Shown here: positions 1 through 8,173 of the stretch, in pieces | Numbering within the stretch: the stretch's first letter is position 1 | Layout of the letters: each line of letters starts with the position of its first letter | Source of the DNA: Nocardioidaceae bacterium | GTDB lineage: Bacteria > Actinomycetota > Actinomycetes > Propionibacteriales > Nocardioidaceae | NCBI GenBank assembly: GCA_013697905.1 | Contig: JACCVZ010000138.1 | Span: 1 to 32,676, forward strand | Length of the DNA stretch: 32,676 nt | Direction of reading: 5' to 3' | Notes under the pieces: generated by a model | What the model was told of the DNA's origin: nothing | The model's database searches: none | What the model saw: only the letters and a program-made list of their open reading frames with translations | Made by a program: the position numbers and the translations under genes

Positions 1-464
1 CCGAGACCGATCAGCCAGTTGAGCTCACGTGGCTTGCGGAATGCTCCCGTGAAGAAGATGCGCAGCATATGGATCGTCATCGCCGCGATGAACAGGTTGG
101 CCGACCAGTGGTGCATCTGCCGCATCAACAGGCCGCCGCGCACGTCGAAGGACAAGTACAGCGTCGACTCGTAGGCCTCCGACATCGGCAGTCCGCGCAG
201 CTGCGCGTAGGTGCCCATGTATTCGACCTCGGTCATGCTCGGTTTGAACCAGAACGTCAGGAAGACGCCGGTCAGGAGCAGGATCACGAAGCTCCAGAGT
301 GCGATCTCACCGAGCATGAACGACCAGTGGTCCGGAAACACCTTGCGAAGCTGCTTCTTGGCGAGACCGCCGAGACCGAGACGCTCGTCGAGCCAACTGA
401 CGGCGTTGCCCTTCGGCTTCTTCCTGCCCGCGCCAGGGGTCGCCTTGGAGGTGGTCGTGCTCAT
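1..464 (-). CDS. qcrB: Cytochrome bc1 complex cytochrome b subunit (partial; continues beyond left edge)
   Basis: Not in the ORF track because it is open-ended. Reverse-strand reading from the ATG at 464 gives [86 protein letters not shown]...[40 protein letters not shown], typical of actinobacterial QcrB. Confidence 0.95.
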   Translation of the reverse strand, partial: MSTTTSKATPGAGRKKPKGNAVSWLDERLGLGGLAKKQLRKVFPDHWSFMLGEIALWSFVILLLTGVFLTFWFKPSMTEVEYMGTYAQLRGLPMSEAYESTLYLSFDVRGGLLMRQMHHWSANLFIAAMTIHMLRIFFTGAFRKPRELNWLIGL

Positions 465-471
465 GATCGAT

Positions 472-1548
472 TCACCCTCGTTCCCAGTAGCTCGGGCCGA
501 CTGGTTCCTGGAAGCCGCTGGCGGCGATGAGATAGCCCTCGTCGTCGACGGCGATCGGCAGCTGCGGAATGGATCGCGCAGCGGGGCCGAAGAGCACCCG
601 GCCGTTGTCTTCCAGGTCGAACGTCGACTGGTGGCACGGGCACAGCAGCACATGGGTCTGCTGCTCCCACAGGCTGATCGGGCAGCCGACGTGGGTGCAG
701 ATCTTGGAGAAGCACAAGATGCCGTCGACGCCCCAGTTCTCGCGGCCCGGTAGCGGTCTGATGTCGTCGGGAAGCATCCGAACGACGATGACGGCGGCCT
801 TCGCCTTCTCGTTGTTGAGCTCGAAACCTTCGTACTCCGGCGGTACGACCTGGCCGTCCGGGCCCTCGTGCTCGAAGAAGACCTCAGGTTGCGCGTTGAC
901 GAGCTGCCCGTTGGACAAACCGTTGGCCTTGATCGGCTGCCCGTCGACGTCCTGGACGATCCGAACACCCTTCTTCCACACCGTCTGCTCCAGCTTCACG
1001 CCTGGAAGAGGACCCAGGTCACGAAGTGCGACGACGGCGGGTAGGCCAAGCATGCCGAGGGCGCCTAGGAGGCTGTTGCGGACCAGCTTGCGGCGACCGA
1101 AACCGGACTCCTCAGCCCCTTGCTTGAAGGCGGTCAGCGCCTCCTCGCGGTCCTCCGCCGTGCCTGCCGCCGAGTGCCGGTACTCGATCATCTCGTGGTC
1201 TGCCATCAGCTTCTTGGCCCACTGGATGGCACCGAGCCCGATGAGCAGCAACGCCAGGCCCAAGGACAGACCGAGGGCCAGGTTGGAGGCAGATGTTCTC
1301 ATGAAGATGCTGTCTCGGTCGATGGCGAAGTAGGCGACGCAGAACGCCAGCGCCAAGACGGCGGCCGCGGTGAACATCGCAGATACCTGGCGCTCGGCGC
1401 GCCGCTCGAGGGCGGGGTCGACGTCGGTCGGGCGCGGTTGGTGTGCGGGCAGTCCTGGGTCGGCGATCGGCTCCGCTGCCTCGGCAGGCAGCAGCGGGTT
1501 GTCGTGCTGCGAGGCCTCGGAGCGCTCCGGAAGGTTCTTCTCGGTCAT
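472..1548 (-). CDS. qcrA: Cytochrome bc1 complex Rieske iron-sulfur subunit
   Basis: Rieske motifs CTHVGCP and CPCHQSTF; N-terminal transmembrane segments. Start [11 protein letters not shown] chosen (ATG at 1548), overlapping the qcrC stop by 4 bp. Confidence 0.95.
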   Translation of the reverse strand: MTEKNLPERSEASQHDNPLLPAEAAEPIADPGLPAHQPRPTDVDPALERRAERQVSAMFTAAAVLALAFCVAYFAIDRDSIFMRTSASNLALGLSLGLALLLIGLGAIQWAKKLMADHEMIEYRHSAAGTAEDREEALTAFKQGAEESGFGRRKLVRNSLLGALGMLGLPAVVALRDLGPLPGVKLEQTVWKKGVRIVQDVDGQPIKANGLSNGQLVNAQPEVFFEHEGPDGQVVPPEYEGFELNNEKAKAAVIVVRMLPDDIRPLPGRENWGVDGILCFSKICTHVGCPISLWEQQTHVLLCPCHQSTFDLEDNGRVLFGPAARSIPQLPIAVDDEGYLIAASGFQEPVGPSYWERG

Positions 1549-2378
1549 GACTGGCCTCCCGCCCGAGCTCCGTTGTTGGCGATCCAGACCGCGGCCAGCA
1601 CGAGCGCTCCGATCCCCCCCAGCCATCCCCAGAGCCCCTCGGTCGTCGGGCCCAGGCTACCGAGGCCGGAGCCGCCGTACGCCGGCTGCGACTTCAGCAC
1701 GTTGATGTAGGAGATGATCGCCAGCTTGTCCTCTGGGGTCAGCACCTCGTCGGAGAACACCGGCATCTGCTGCGGGCCGGTCAGCATGGCGTCGTACATG
1801 TACCTGGACTCGACATCGAGCAGCGGCGGCGCGTAGCGGCCGTCTCGGAGGGCACCGCCAGAGGCGGCGTAGTTGTGGCAGGCGCTGCAGTTGGTGAGGT
1901 ACAGCTGCCCGCCACGGACGATCTGCTCCTCGGTGGCGCCCGCTGTGTTGTAGGACTGCTCGTCTGGGATGGCTGGACCCGGGCCGAGGGAGGCGATGTA
2001 GGCGGCGAGCGCCCGCGTCTCTTCTTCGTTGAACACCGGCTCCTTGCTCGGCGCCTGGGTGCCGGACTGCTCCATCGGCATCCTGCCGGTGCCGACCTGG
2101 AAGTCGACGGCTGCGGCGCCGACTCCGACGAGCGGCGGGCCGTAGTTGCTCCCGCGCTTGGTGACGATGCCCTCGGCGTTCAGACCGTGGCAGGACGAGC
2201 AGCTGACGACGTACAGCTGCCGTCCCGCGGAGACCAGCTCCTCGTCGGTCTTGGCGCCGTCGGCGGCGGCCGTTGCCGGACGCAGGGCGGAGTACAACGC
2301 ACCGACCGCGAGCAGGCCGAGCAGCACTACCAGCAACCCGGCGAGTGGATGCCGACGTCGAGTCGACAGGTACTTCAC
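1545..2378 (-). CDS. qcrC: Cytochrome bc1 complex diheme cytochrome c subunit
   Basis: Two CXXCH heme motifs (CSSCH, CSACH), N-terminal TM anchor and C-terminal TM; operon position between ctaE and qcrA. GTG start. Confidence 0.95.
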   Translation of the reverse strand: MKYLSTRRRHPLAGLLVVLLGLLAVGALYSALRPATAAADGAKTDEELVSAGRQLYVVSCSSCHGLNAEGIVTKRGSNYGPPLVGVGAAAVDFQVGTGRMPMEQSGTQAPSKEPVFNEEETRALAAYIASLGPGPAIPDEQSYNTAGATEEQIVRGGQLYLTNCSACHNYAASGGALRDGRYAPPLLDVESRYMYDAMLTGPQQMPVFSDEVLTPEDKLAIISYINVLKSQPAYGGSGLGSLGPTTEGLWGWLGGIGALVLAAVWIANNGARAGGQS

Positions 2379-2400
2379 GAAGACGTCCCTCTCTCGGTCA

Positions 2401-3051
2401 TCACTGCAGCAGGTAGATGGTGGCGAACAGGGCGATCCACACGACGTCGACGAAGTGCCAGTAGTAGGACACGACGATCGCTGTCACGGCTTGTTCGTGG
2501 GTGAACGTGCGGGCCAGGTAGGTGCGGCCCAGCACGAACAGGAAGGCGATCAGCCCGCCGGTCACGTGCAGACCGTGGAACCCGGTGGCGAGGTAGAAGA
2601 TCGAGCCGTAAGGCGACGACGGGATCGTGACGTTCTCGTGGACCAGTGCGGCGTACTCGAGTGCCTGCCCACCGATGAAGAACGAGCCCATGGCGTAGGT
2701 GAGCACGAACCACTCCCGCAGACCCCACCTGCCGACCTGGAAGACGTTGCCTGTCCGGCCGACCTGTCCGCGCTCGGCGGCGAACACCCCGAGCTGACAC
2801 GTGACCGAGCTGAGCACGAGGACCGTGGTGTTGACCGACGCGAACGGGACGTTGAGCTTCTGCGTCTCCTGGGCCCACAGCGCGACCGTGTCGGGAGTGG
2901 CGCTGCGAAGCGTGAAGTAGATGGCGAAGAGCGCCGCGAAGAACATCAGCTCGCTGGCGAGCCACACGATCGTGCCGACACTGACCATACTCGGCCTGTC
3001 ATGCTGTCCGTGGAGCCGTGAGGCCGGGACCGCCGCTGTCGTCGTCGCCAC
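2401..3051 (-). CDS. ctaE: Cytochrome c oxidase subunit III
   Basis: Heme-copper oxidase subunit III sequence (YFTLRSA..., [22 protein letters not shown]). GTG start at 3051 ([16 protein letters not shown]...) supported by a CATAAT hexamer 6 nt upstream. Confidence 0.93.
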   Translation of the reverse strand: MATTTAAVPASRLHGQHDRPSMVSVGTIVWLASELMFFAALFAIYFTLRSATPDTVALWAQETQKLNVPFASVNTTVLVLSSVTCQLGVFAAERGQVGRTGNVFQVGRWGLREWFVLTYAMGSFFIGGQALEYAALVHENVTIPSSPYGSIFYLATGFHGLHVTGGLIAFLFVLGRTYLARTFTHEQAVTAIVVSYYWHFVDVVWIALFATIYLLQ

Positions 3052-3057
3052 GTCGCC

Positions 3058-3063
3058 ATTATG
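3058..3063 (-). promoter_or_regulatory. Candidate -10 element (CATAAT) of leaderless ctaE transcript
   Basis: Reverse complement of 3058-3063 is CATAAT (5/6 to TATAAT), followed by GGCGAC and then the GTG start. No clear -35. Confidence 0.45.
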
Positions 3064-3197
3064 TCCTGCGGTCCGAGGGGAGATGCGGCGACCCCCCGAC
3101 CCAGGAGGTGATGGCGGCGGGTCGTCGTAGACACCTCGGCGCGACCGCAAAAGAGTCGTGCTCCCAGCGGGCACGGCGGGGCACCTACGCTGGTCAC

Positions 3198-4097
3198 GTG
3201 ATGTTCGTGGCCCATGCCGATCCGGGTGTCCAGCTCGCCCCGATCGACCTCGGTCGGGTCTTCTCGGCGTGGACGTTCGAGCCGGGGCCGCTGCTGGCGG
3301 TGCTCCTCGCGGCCGCCGTGTATCTGTTCGGGGTCCGATCGCTGGTGAGTCGCGGCGACCGCTGGGCGGGCTGGCGCACGGTCAGCTTTGTCCTGGGTGG
3401 CTGTGGTGCGCTGCTGGTTGCGACGAGCTCGTCACTGGCGACCTACGACACGACGCTGCTGAGCATGCACATGGCGCAACACATGGTTTTGTCGATGGTG
3501 GCGCCGGTGCTCTTGGCATTGGGGGCGCCGGTCACGCTCGCGCTGCGGACGTTGCCAGGTCAGCCGCGCCGGCTGCTGCTCTTCCTGCTGCACAGCCGGG
3601 TGGCACGGGTGGTGTCCTTTCCGCCGGTGGCATTCGCGATCTTCGTCGCGAGCCCCTGGGCCCTCTACTTCTCAGGGTGGTACGACGCGACGTTGCGATC
3701 GGACGCGCTGCACGACCTGCTGCACCTGCACTTCGTGGTGGTCGGATGCCTCTTCTTCTGGCCGCTGCTCGGCCTGGACCCGGTGCCGGGAAAGGTCGCC
3801 TACCCGTTCCGGATGCTCACCGTCTTCGCCACCTTGCCGTTCCATGCGTTTCTCGGGGTCACGATCATGGCGATGGACACTCTGATCGGGGGCCACTGGT
3901 ATCTCTCCCTCGACCGTTCGTGGCCGCCGAGTCCGGCGGACGACCAACACATCGCCGGCGGCATCTTGTGGGCGGCAGGCGACATCGTCGGTCTCGTCCT
4001 CTTCGCTGTGCTGTTCGTGCAGTGGATACGAGAGAGCCAGCGCGAGGCGCAACGGGTCGATCGCCGGCTCGACCGCGAGGAGGCGTCGCGGGCCTGA
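3198..4097 (+). CDS. Cytochrome c oxidase assembly protein, CtaG/caa3_CtaG family (multi-pass membrane)
   Basis: Hydrophobic multi-TM protein with [39 protein letters not shown] and [14 protein letters not shown], typical of the actinobacterial CtaG family. GTG 3198 or ATG 3201. Confidence 0.85.
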   Translation: MMFVAHADPGVQLAPIDLGRVFSAWTFEPGPLLAVLLAAAVYLFGVRSLVSRGDRWAGWRTVSFVLGGCGALLVATSSSLATYDTTLLSMHMAQHMVLSMVAPVLLALGAPVTLALRTLPGQPRRLLLFLLHSRVARVVSFPPVAFAIFVASPWALYFSGWYDATLRSDALHDLLHLHFVVVGCLFFWPLLGLDPVPGKVAYPFRMLTVFATLPFHAFLGVTIMAMDTLIGGHWYLSLDRSWPPSPADDQHIAGGILWAAGDIVGLVLFAVLFVQWIRESQREAQRVDRRLDREEASRA

Positions 4098-4173
4098 CCA
4101 CAACGCGCGCGCCGGGTGCGCCCGGTAGCATCACGGCTGCACGTCGAACCCACGTCCTGAGGCAGGTCATGAC

Positions 4174-4566
4174 ATGTTGGTGCTGATCTACAGCGACGAC
4201 TCCAACACTCGAAGTGAGGTCATCCTCGCGCTCGGGAATCGACCGCACCCCGACCTCCCGGCCGTTGACTATGTGGAGTGCGCCACCGAGCCGGTCGTGA
4301 TCTCGACCATGGATGCCGGCGATGTCGACCTCGCCATCTTGGACGGCGAAGCGGCGCCCGCCGGAGGGATGGGCATCTGTCGCCAGCTCAAGGACGAGAT
4401 CTATCAGTGCCCACCGGTGCTGGTGCTGACCGGTCGTGCTGAAGACGGCTGGCTCGCGACGTGGTCGAGAGCTGAGGCCGCGGTGCCGCACCCCATCGAC
4501 CCGCTGCTGCTCGCCGAGACCGTCATCCGCCTGCTTCGTCCGCGGGCCGAGCTCACGGCCGGCTGA
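4174..4566 (+). CDS. Atypical single-domain response-regulator receiver protein
   Basis: Receiver-like fold: LVLIYSDDSNTR, DLAILDGEA (phospho-acceptor-like D), VLVLTGR; the canonical Lys region reads VPHPIDP. No output domain. Confidence 0.65.
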   Translation: MLVLIYSDDSNTRSEVILALGNRPHPDLPAVDYVECATEPVVISTMDAGDVDLAILDGEAAPAGGMGICRQLKDEIYQCPPVLVLTGRAEDGWLATWSRAEAAVPHPIDPLLLAETVIRLLRPRAELTAG

Positions 4567-4579
4567 GGCATGGTGCGCG

Positions 4580-5638
4580 ATGGCTGAGGCGACCTTCTCG
4601 TGGCCCGAACTGCTCTCCAGCCTCATCGCCGGCCACGACCTGAGCGGGGAGCAGAGCGGCTGGGCGATGCGCGAGATCCTGGCCGGTGCGGCCACGCCGG
4701 CCCAGATCGCAGGTTTTGCCGTCGCGCTGCGCGCCAAGGGGGAGACGGTCGACGAGGTCGAGGGGTTGGTGGCGACGATGTACGAGTTCGCCACGCCGCT
4801 GGCGTTTGAAGGACGCGCGGTCGACATCGTCGGTACCGGCGGCGACCGCTCGCACACCGTCAACATCTCAACGATGGCGGCCCTCGTGACGGCAGGCGCC
4901 GGCATACCCGTCGTCAAGCACGGCAACCGCGCGGCCTCGTCTTCGTGCGGCTCGGCCGATGTGCTGGAAGGGCTGGGTATCCCGCTCGACCTGCCGGCGC
5001 AGCGGGTCGGTGAGATCGCCCGAGAGGTCGGGCTGACCTTCTGTTTCGCGCCCGTATTCCACTCGGCGCTGCGCCACTCTGCCGTGCCGCGCCGCGAGCT
5101 CGGGGTGGCCACGACGTTCAACTTCCTCGGGCCGCTCGCGAACCCGTCGCGACCGCAGGCCCAGGCGGTCGGAGTTGCTGACGCACGGCTGGCGGGCATC
5201 GTCGCCAGCGTGCTGGCCAAGCGTGGCGTGGAGGGGTTCGTCTTCCGTGGCAACGACGGGCTCGACGAGATCACCACGACGACGACGTCGCAGATCTGGT
5301 CGATCGTCGGCGGCGCCACCTCAGAGCACGAGCTCGACCCTGCCGACCTGGGGCTCGGCTACGCCCAGCCGGACGACCTCCGTGGGGGAGACGTCACGTT
5401 CAACGCCGACGTGGTCCACCGGCTCCTCGACGGTGCGCCGGGGGCGGTTCGCGACGCCGTGCTGCTGAACGCGGCCGCGGGCATCGCGGCGTACGACGTG
5501 AGTGACGCCCCGCTGGTCGAGCGGCTCAGCGCGGGCCTCGACCGGGCTGCCGCCGCGGTGGACTCCGGTGCTGCCAAGGCCAAGCTGGTCGCGTGGCTGG
5601 CCGCCGCCAACACCCCCTACCCCTCACCTTCACGTTGA
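4580..5638 (+). CDS. trpD: Anthranilate phosphoribosyltransferase
   Basis: VDIVGTGGDRSHTVNISTMAALV, VKHGNRAASSSCGSADVLEGLG and FNFLGPLANPSRPQAQAVGV are TrpD signatures. ATG at 4580. Confidence 0.95.
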   Translation: MAEATFSWPELLSSLIAGHDLSGEQSGWAMREILAGAATPAQIAGFAVALRAKGETVDEVEGLVATMYEFATPLAFEGRAVDIVGTGGDRSHTVNISTMAALVTAGAGIPVVKHGNRAASSSCGSADVLEGLGIPLDLPAQRVGEIAREVGLTFCFAPVFHSALRHSAVPRRELGVATTFNFLGPLANPSRPQAQAVGVADARLAGIVASVLAKRGVEGFVFRGNDGLDEITTTTTSQIWSIVGGATSEHELDPADLGLGYAQPDDLRGGDVTFNADVVHRLLDGAPGAVRDAVLLNAAAGIAAYDVSDAPLVERLSAGLDRAAAAVDSGAAKAKLVAWLAAANTPYPSPSR

Positions 5639-5700
5639 GCCGTCACAAAATTGGCATTGAGCCGTCACAAAATGAGTGTTGAGTCGTCACCAACGAGCGT
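5635..5700. repeat. Three direct repeats, 22-bp period, overlapping the trpD stop codon
   Basis: TTGAGCCGTCACAAAATTGGCA / TTGAGCCGTCACAAAATGAGTG / TTGAGTCGTCACCAACGAGCGT; the first copy contains the trpD TGA. Confidence 0.85.
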
Positions 5701-5718
5701 CCCTCCGGACGGGTGACG
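5685..5718. terminator. Candidate nested stem-loop at convergent trpD / RAM-protein junction
   Basis: CGTCAC (5685-5690) pairs with GTGACG (5713-5718), enclosing CGTCC (5698-5702)/GGACG (5707-5711). No T-tract, so terminator function is not established. Confidence 0.35.
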
Positions 5719-5739
5719 CGCCACGCGTGCCCTCGCCCG

Positions 5740-6018
5740 TTACTCGGCGCCGAGCGAGAAGGCTGCCTCGAGGTCGTGACTGGAGTAAGTCCGGAACGCG
5801 ATGTGCGTCTCGGTCGAGAGCACTCCGGGGACCTTGTTGAGGTGGTCTGGCACGAGCGATGCGACGTCGTCGTGGTTGCGGACCCGCAACAACGCAATCA
5901 GGTCGATGTCACCGGTCACCGAGTAGACCTCGCTCACGCCGTCGATCGCGGCAATCTGCTCGGCCACCTCCGGGATCCTCGCGACGTCGGCCTTGACAAA
6001 GACAATGGCCGTGATCAC
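5740..6018 (-). CDS. Standalone Lrp/AsnC-type ligand-binding (RAM) domain protein
   Basis: 92 aa: MITAIVFVKADVARIPEVAEQIAAIDGVSEVYSVTGDIDLIALLRVRNHDDVASLVPDHLNKVPGVLSTETHIAFRTYS; lacks an HTH. AAAGGAGG Shine-Dalgarno upstream of the GTG. Confidence 0.9.
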   Translation of the reverse strand: MITAIVFVKADVARIPEVAEQIAAIDGVSEVYSVTGDIDLIALLRVRNHDDVASLVPDHLNKVPGVLSTETHIAFRTYSSHDLEAAFSLGAE

Positions 6019-6096
6019 GCTGCCTCCTTTGATGCGAGTGCTAACCGCGACACTAGTGCGTGGTTGCTGCCAACGGTTGTCCTGGTGAACTAGGTC

Positions 6097-6119
6097 GGCG
6101 TACCGGCTCGCCGGTCGCC
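6097..6119 (-). terminator. Candidate hairpin downstream of the S9 peptidase gene
   Basis: GGCG-T-ACCGGC-TC-GCCGGT-CGCC inverted repeat with one bulge; no poly-T. Confidence 0.35.
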
Positions 6120-6138
6120 AGCGCCACGTCCTTTGCTT

Positions 6139-8130
6139 TCAGGGGGTGTGACCCTTCGGGGCAAGGTTGTCGATGGTAACCGGCTCGATCGGATCCGCCG
6201 GGGTGAAGCCGAAGATCCGGGCGTAGAAGTACAGCTCAGCCTCGAGCGCTCGAGTGATGTTTGCTTGCATCCTGAATCCGTGCCCCTCCCCCTCGAAGAT
6301 GAGCAGTGCCACTGGCAACCCTCTTGCGCGAAGTGCATCGGCCATGCTTTGGGCTTGGTTGGGCGGTACAACCTCGTCGTCAGCACCCTGAAACAGGATC
6401 ATGGGGCTGCTGAGTCGTTCGACGTGGTGAACAGGAGACCGCTCGCGGTAAAGCTCCCTGGCTGCTGGGTATGGCCCGACGAGCCCGTCGACATAGCGCG
6501 ACTCGAACTTGTGCGTGTCTCGAACCAGCGCTTCCAGGTCGCCGATACCGAAATAGCTGGCCCCCGCCTTGAAGACTTTGGTGAACGTGAGCGCACACAA
6601 TGTTGTGTACCCGCCAGCGCTGCCGCCCCGGATCGCGAGCCGGTCGCTGTCGACGCGCCCACACTCAGCCAGCAACTGCGCGCCGGTAGCGCAGTCGTCG
6701 ACGTCAACGACCCCCCAGCCCCCGCGCAGACGCTCTCGGTACTCGCGTCCGAAACCGGTGCTGCCGCCGTAGTTGACATCGAGCACCGCGAAGCCGCGGC
6801 TCGTCCAGTACTGCACGCCCAGGCTGAGCGCCGGAGAGGACAGCGATGACGGGCCGCCGTGTGAAACCACGAGCAACGGCGGCAACTCGGCCGGGTCAGC
6901 AGTCACCCGACCGTTGGTGGGCGCGTAGAAGAAGCCGTGCACCGGCAAACCCATTGAGTTGTGCCAGGTCAGCTCCTCGGCGACGCTCAGGCAGGCCTTG
7001 TCGAGCTCGGCGTCGGTCGAGCGCATGAGCGTCGCCGCCGCCGGGGTGTCGGGCCGCTCCAGGCTGATGCGAGTGACGGCAGCGGGCTCCAGCGGTTCAT
7101 TCGCAATCAGGACGACAGAGTCGCCCGTGCACGTGAGGCTGGAGAAGGCTACGGCAGCGGTGCTGACGGGCGACAGTGCTCCGGTGGCAGGGTTGAGGAC
7201 GCCGAGGCGGCCGACTCCTCTGTCCCACCACGAGCACACGACGCGACCGTCGGCACCGAAGTCGTAATCCGACGAGCCGAGGGCCGACCCGGGGAGGCCG
7301 AACTCCAGCTCCAGCGGCGGGAGAGGGGTAGCACCAGCGTCCGGTAATTCGGGATCGACGGAAGTGATGTTTGCCCATCCGCTCTGCTCGGTGATGTAGA
7401 AGAGCCGTCCGTCGGGCGCCCAGCGTGGCTGCCCCACGGCGTCGCGGCCATCGGTGAGCGCGCGAACCCGTGCGAGGGAGCCATCGGTGACGACGTCTGC
7501 TACCCACAAGATGGCGCGGTCCCACGGCATGGCCGGGTGGTTCCAGGTGATCCAGGCCAGTCGACGGGCGTCCGCGTCGAGGGTGGGAGAGCTGACGAAG
7601 TCGCTGCCTGTGAAGATGACACGACCGCCGTGGGGGTCGACGTCGTCAAGGTCGAGGCTGACGAGGGTGTTGACCGGCTCTTCGTCGGAGTTCGTGTGAT
7701 CCTCCCGAATCGCGATGAGGCGTCGGCGTCGTAGGTCTAGCTCCGGAGCTGCGTACCTGAAATCACTTTCAGGCGTCAGCGGCGTCGGCTGGTTGTCAGG
7801 CGTCTGCGTGTCGAGAAGGTAGAGACGACGGTCGTCGAAGTTTGCGAACACGATGAGCCCGTCTCGCACGGTGTAGGCGGCGCCCCCGTACTCGTGCACA
7901 CGGGAGCGCACATTGAACGGAGCGGGGGTCAGGTCGACGCAGCGACCGCCCGGGCGGTAACGGACAAGGACAGATCGGCCACCATCGTTCGAACGTCGCT
8001 CGATCCAATAGATGTCGTCGGCATCCACCTGGACCTCATCGAGCCCGATACTGCCTGCCGTGAGCAGCTCGGTGGTGATGGGTGAGGACCACGAGCCGTA
8101 CGGCGCCGTGTTCGCCGGTGTGTCAGTCAT
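6139..8130 (-). CDS. S9 family prolyl oligopeptidase / acylaminoacyl-peptidase-like serine peptidase
   Basis: C-terminal alpha/beta hydrolase: VVSHGGPSS, nucleophile motif GGSAGGY, LFQGADDEVVPPNQ (Asp), EGEGHGF (His); N-terminal propeller-like region. Confidence 0.92.
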   Translation of the reverse strand: MTDTPANTAPYGSWSSPITTELLTAGSIGLDEVQVDADDIYWIERRSNDGGRSVLVRYRPGGRCVDLTPAPFNVRSRVHEYGGAAYTVRDGLIVFANFDDRRLYLLDTQTPDNQPTPLTPESDFRYAAPELDLRRRRLIAIREDHTNSDEEPVNTLVSLDLDDVDPHGGRVIFTGSDFVSSPTLDADARRLAWITWNHPAMPWDRAILWVADVVTDGSLARVRALTDGRDAVGQPRWAPDGRLFYITEQSGWANITSVDPELPDAGATPLPPLELEFGLPGSALGSSDYDFGADGRVVCSWWDRGVGRLGVLNPATGALSPVSTAAVAFSSLTCTGDSVVLIANEPLEPAAVTRISLERPDTPAAATLMRSTDAELDKACLSVAEELTWHNSMGLPVHGFFYAPTNGRVTADPAELPPLLVVSHGGPSSLSSPALSLGVQYWTSRGFAVLDVNYGGSTGFGREYRERLRGGWGVVDVDDCATGAQLLAECGRVDSDRLAIRGGSAGGYTTLCALTFTKVFKAGASYFGIGDLEALVRDTHKFESRYVDGLVGPYPAARELYRERSPVHHVERLSSPMILFQGADDEVVPPNQAQSMADALRARGLPVALLIFEGEGHGFRMQANITRALEAELYFYARIFGFTPADPIEPVTIDNLAPKGHTP

Positions 8131-8136
8131 GAACAG

Positions 8137-8142
8137 AGGCTA
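8137..8142 (-). promoter_or_regulatory. Candidate -10 element (TAGCCT) for leaderless S9 peptidase mRNA
   Basis: TAGCCT, then 6 nt (CTGTTC), then ATG on the minus strand. Confidence 0.4.
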
Positions 8143-8173
8143 AGGCGAGATGATCTGCCGCTCGCCGCAGAGG

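Noticed and set aside
4113-4125. CCGGG-TGCG-CCCGG hairpin between the CtaG-like gene and the receiver gene
   Set aside because: Short GC stem expected by chance; overlaps the region just upstream of a TAGCAT promoter-like element rather than looking like a terminator.
6036-6044. GAGTGCTAA, identical to a CIRCE (HrcA) half-site, upstream of the RAM-domain gene
   Set aside because: The partner TTAGCACTC at 9-bp spacing is absent (CGCTGCCTC instead), so this is probably chance.
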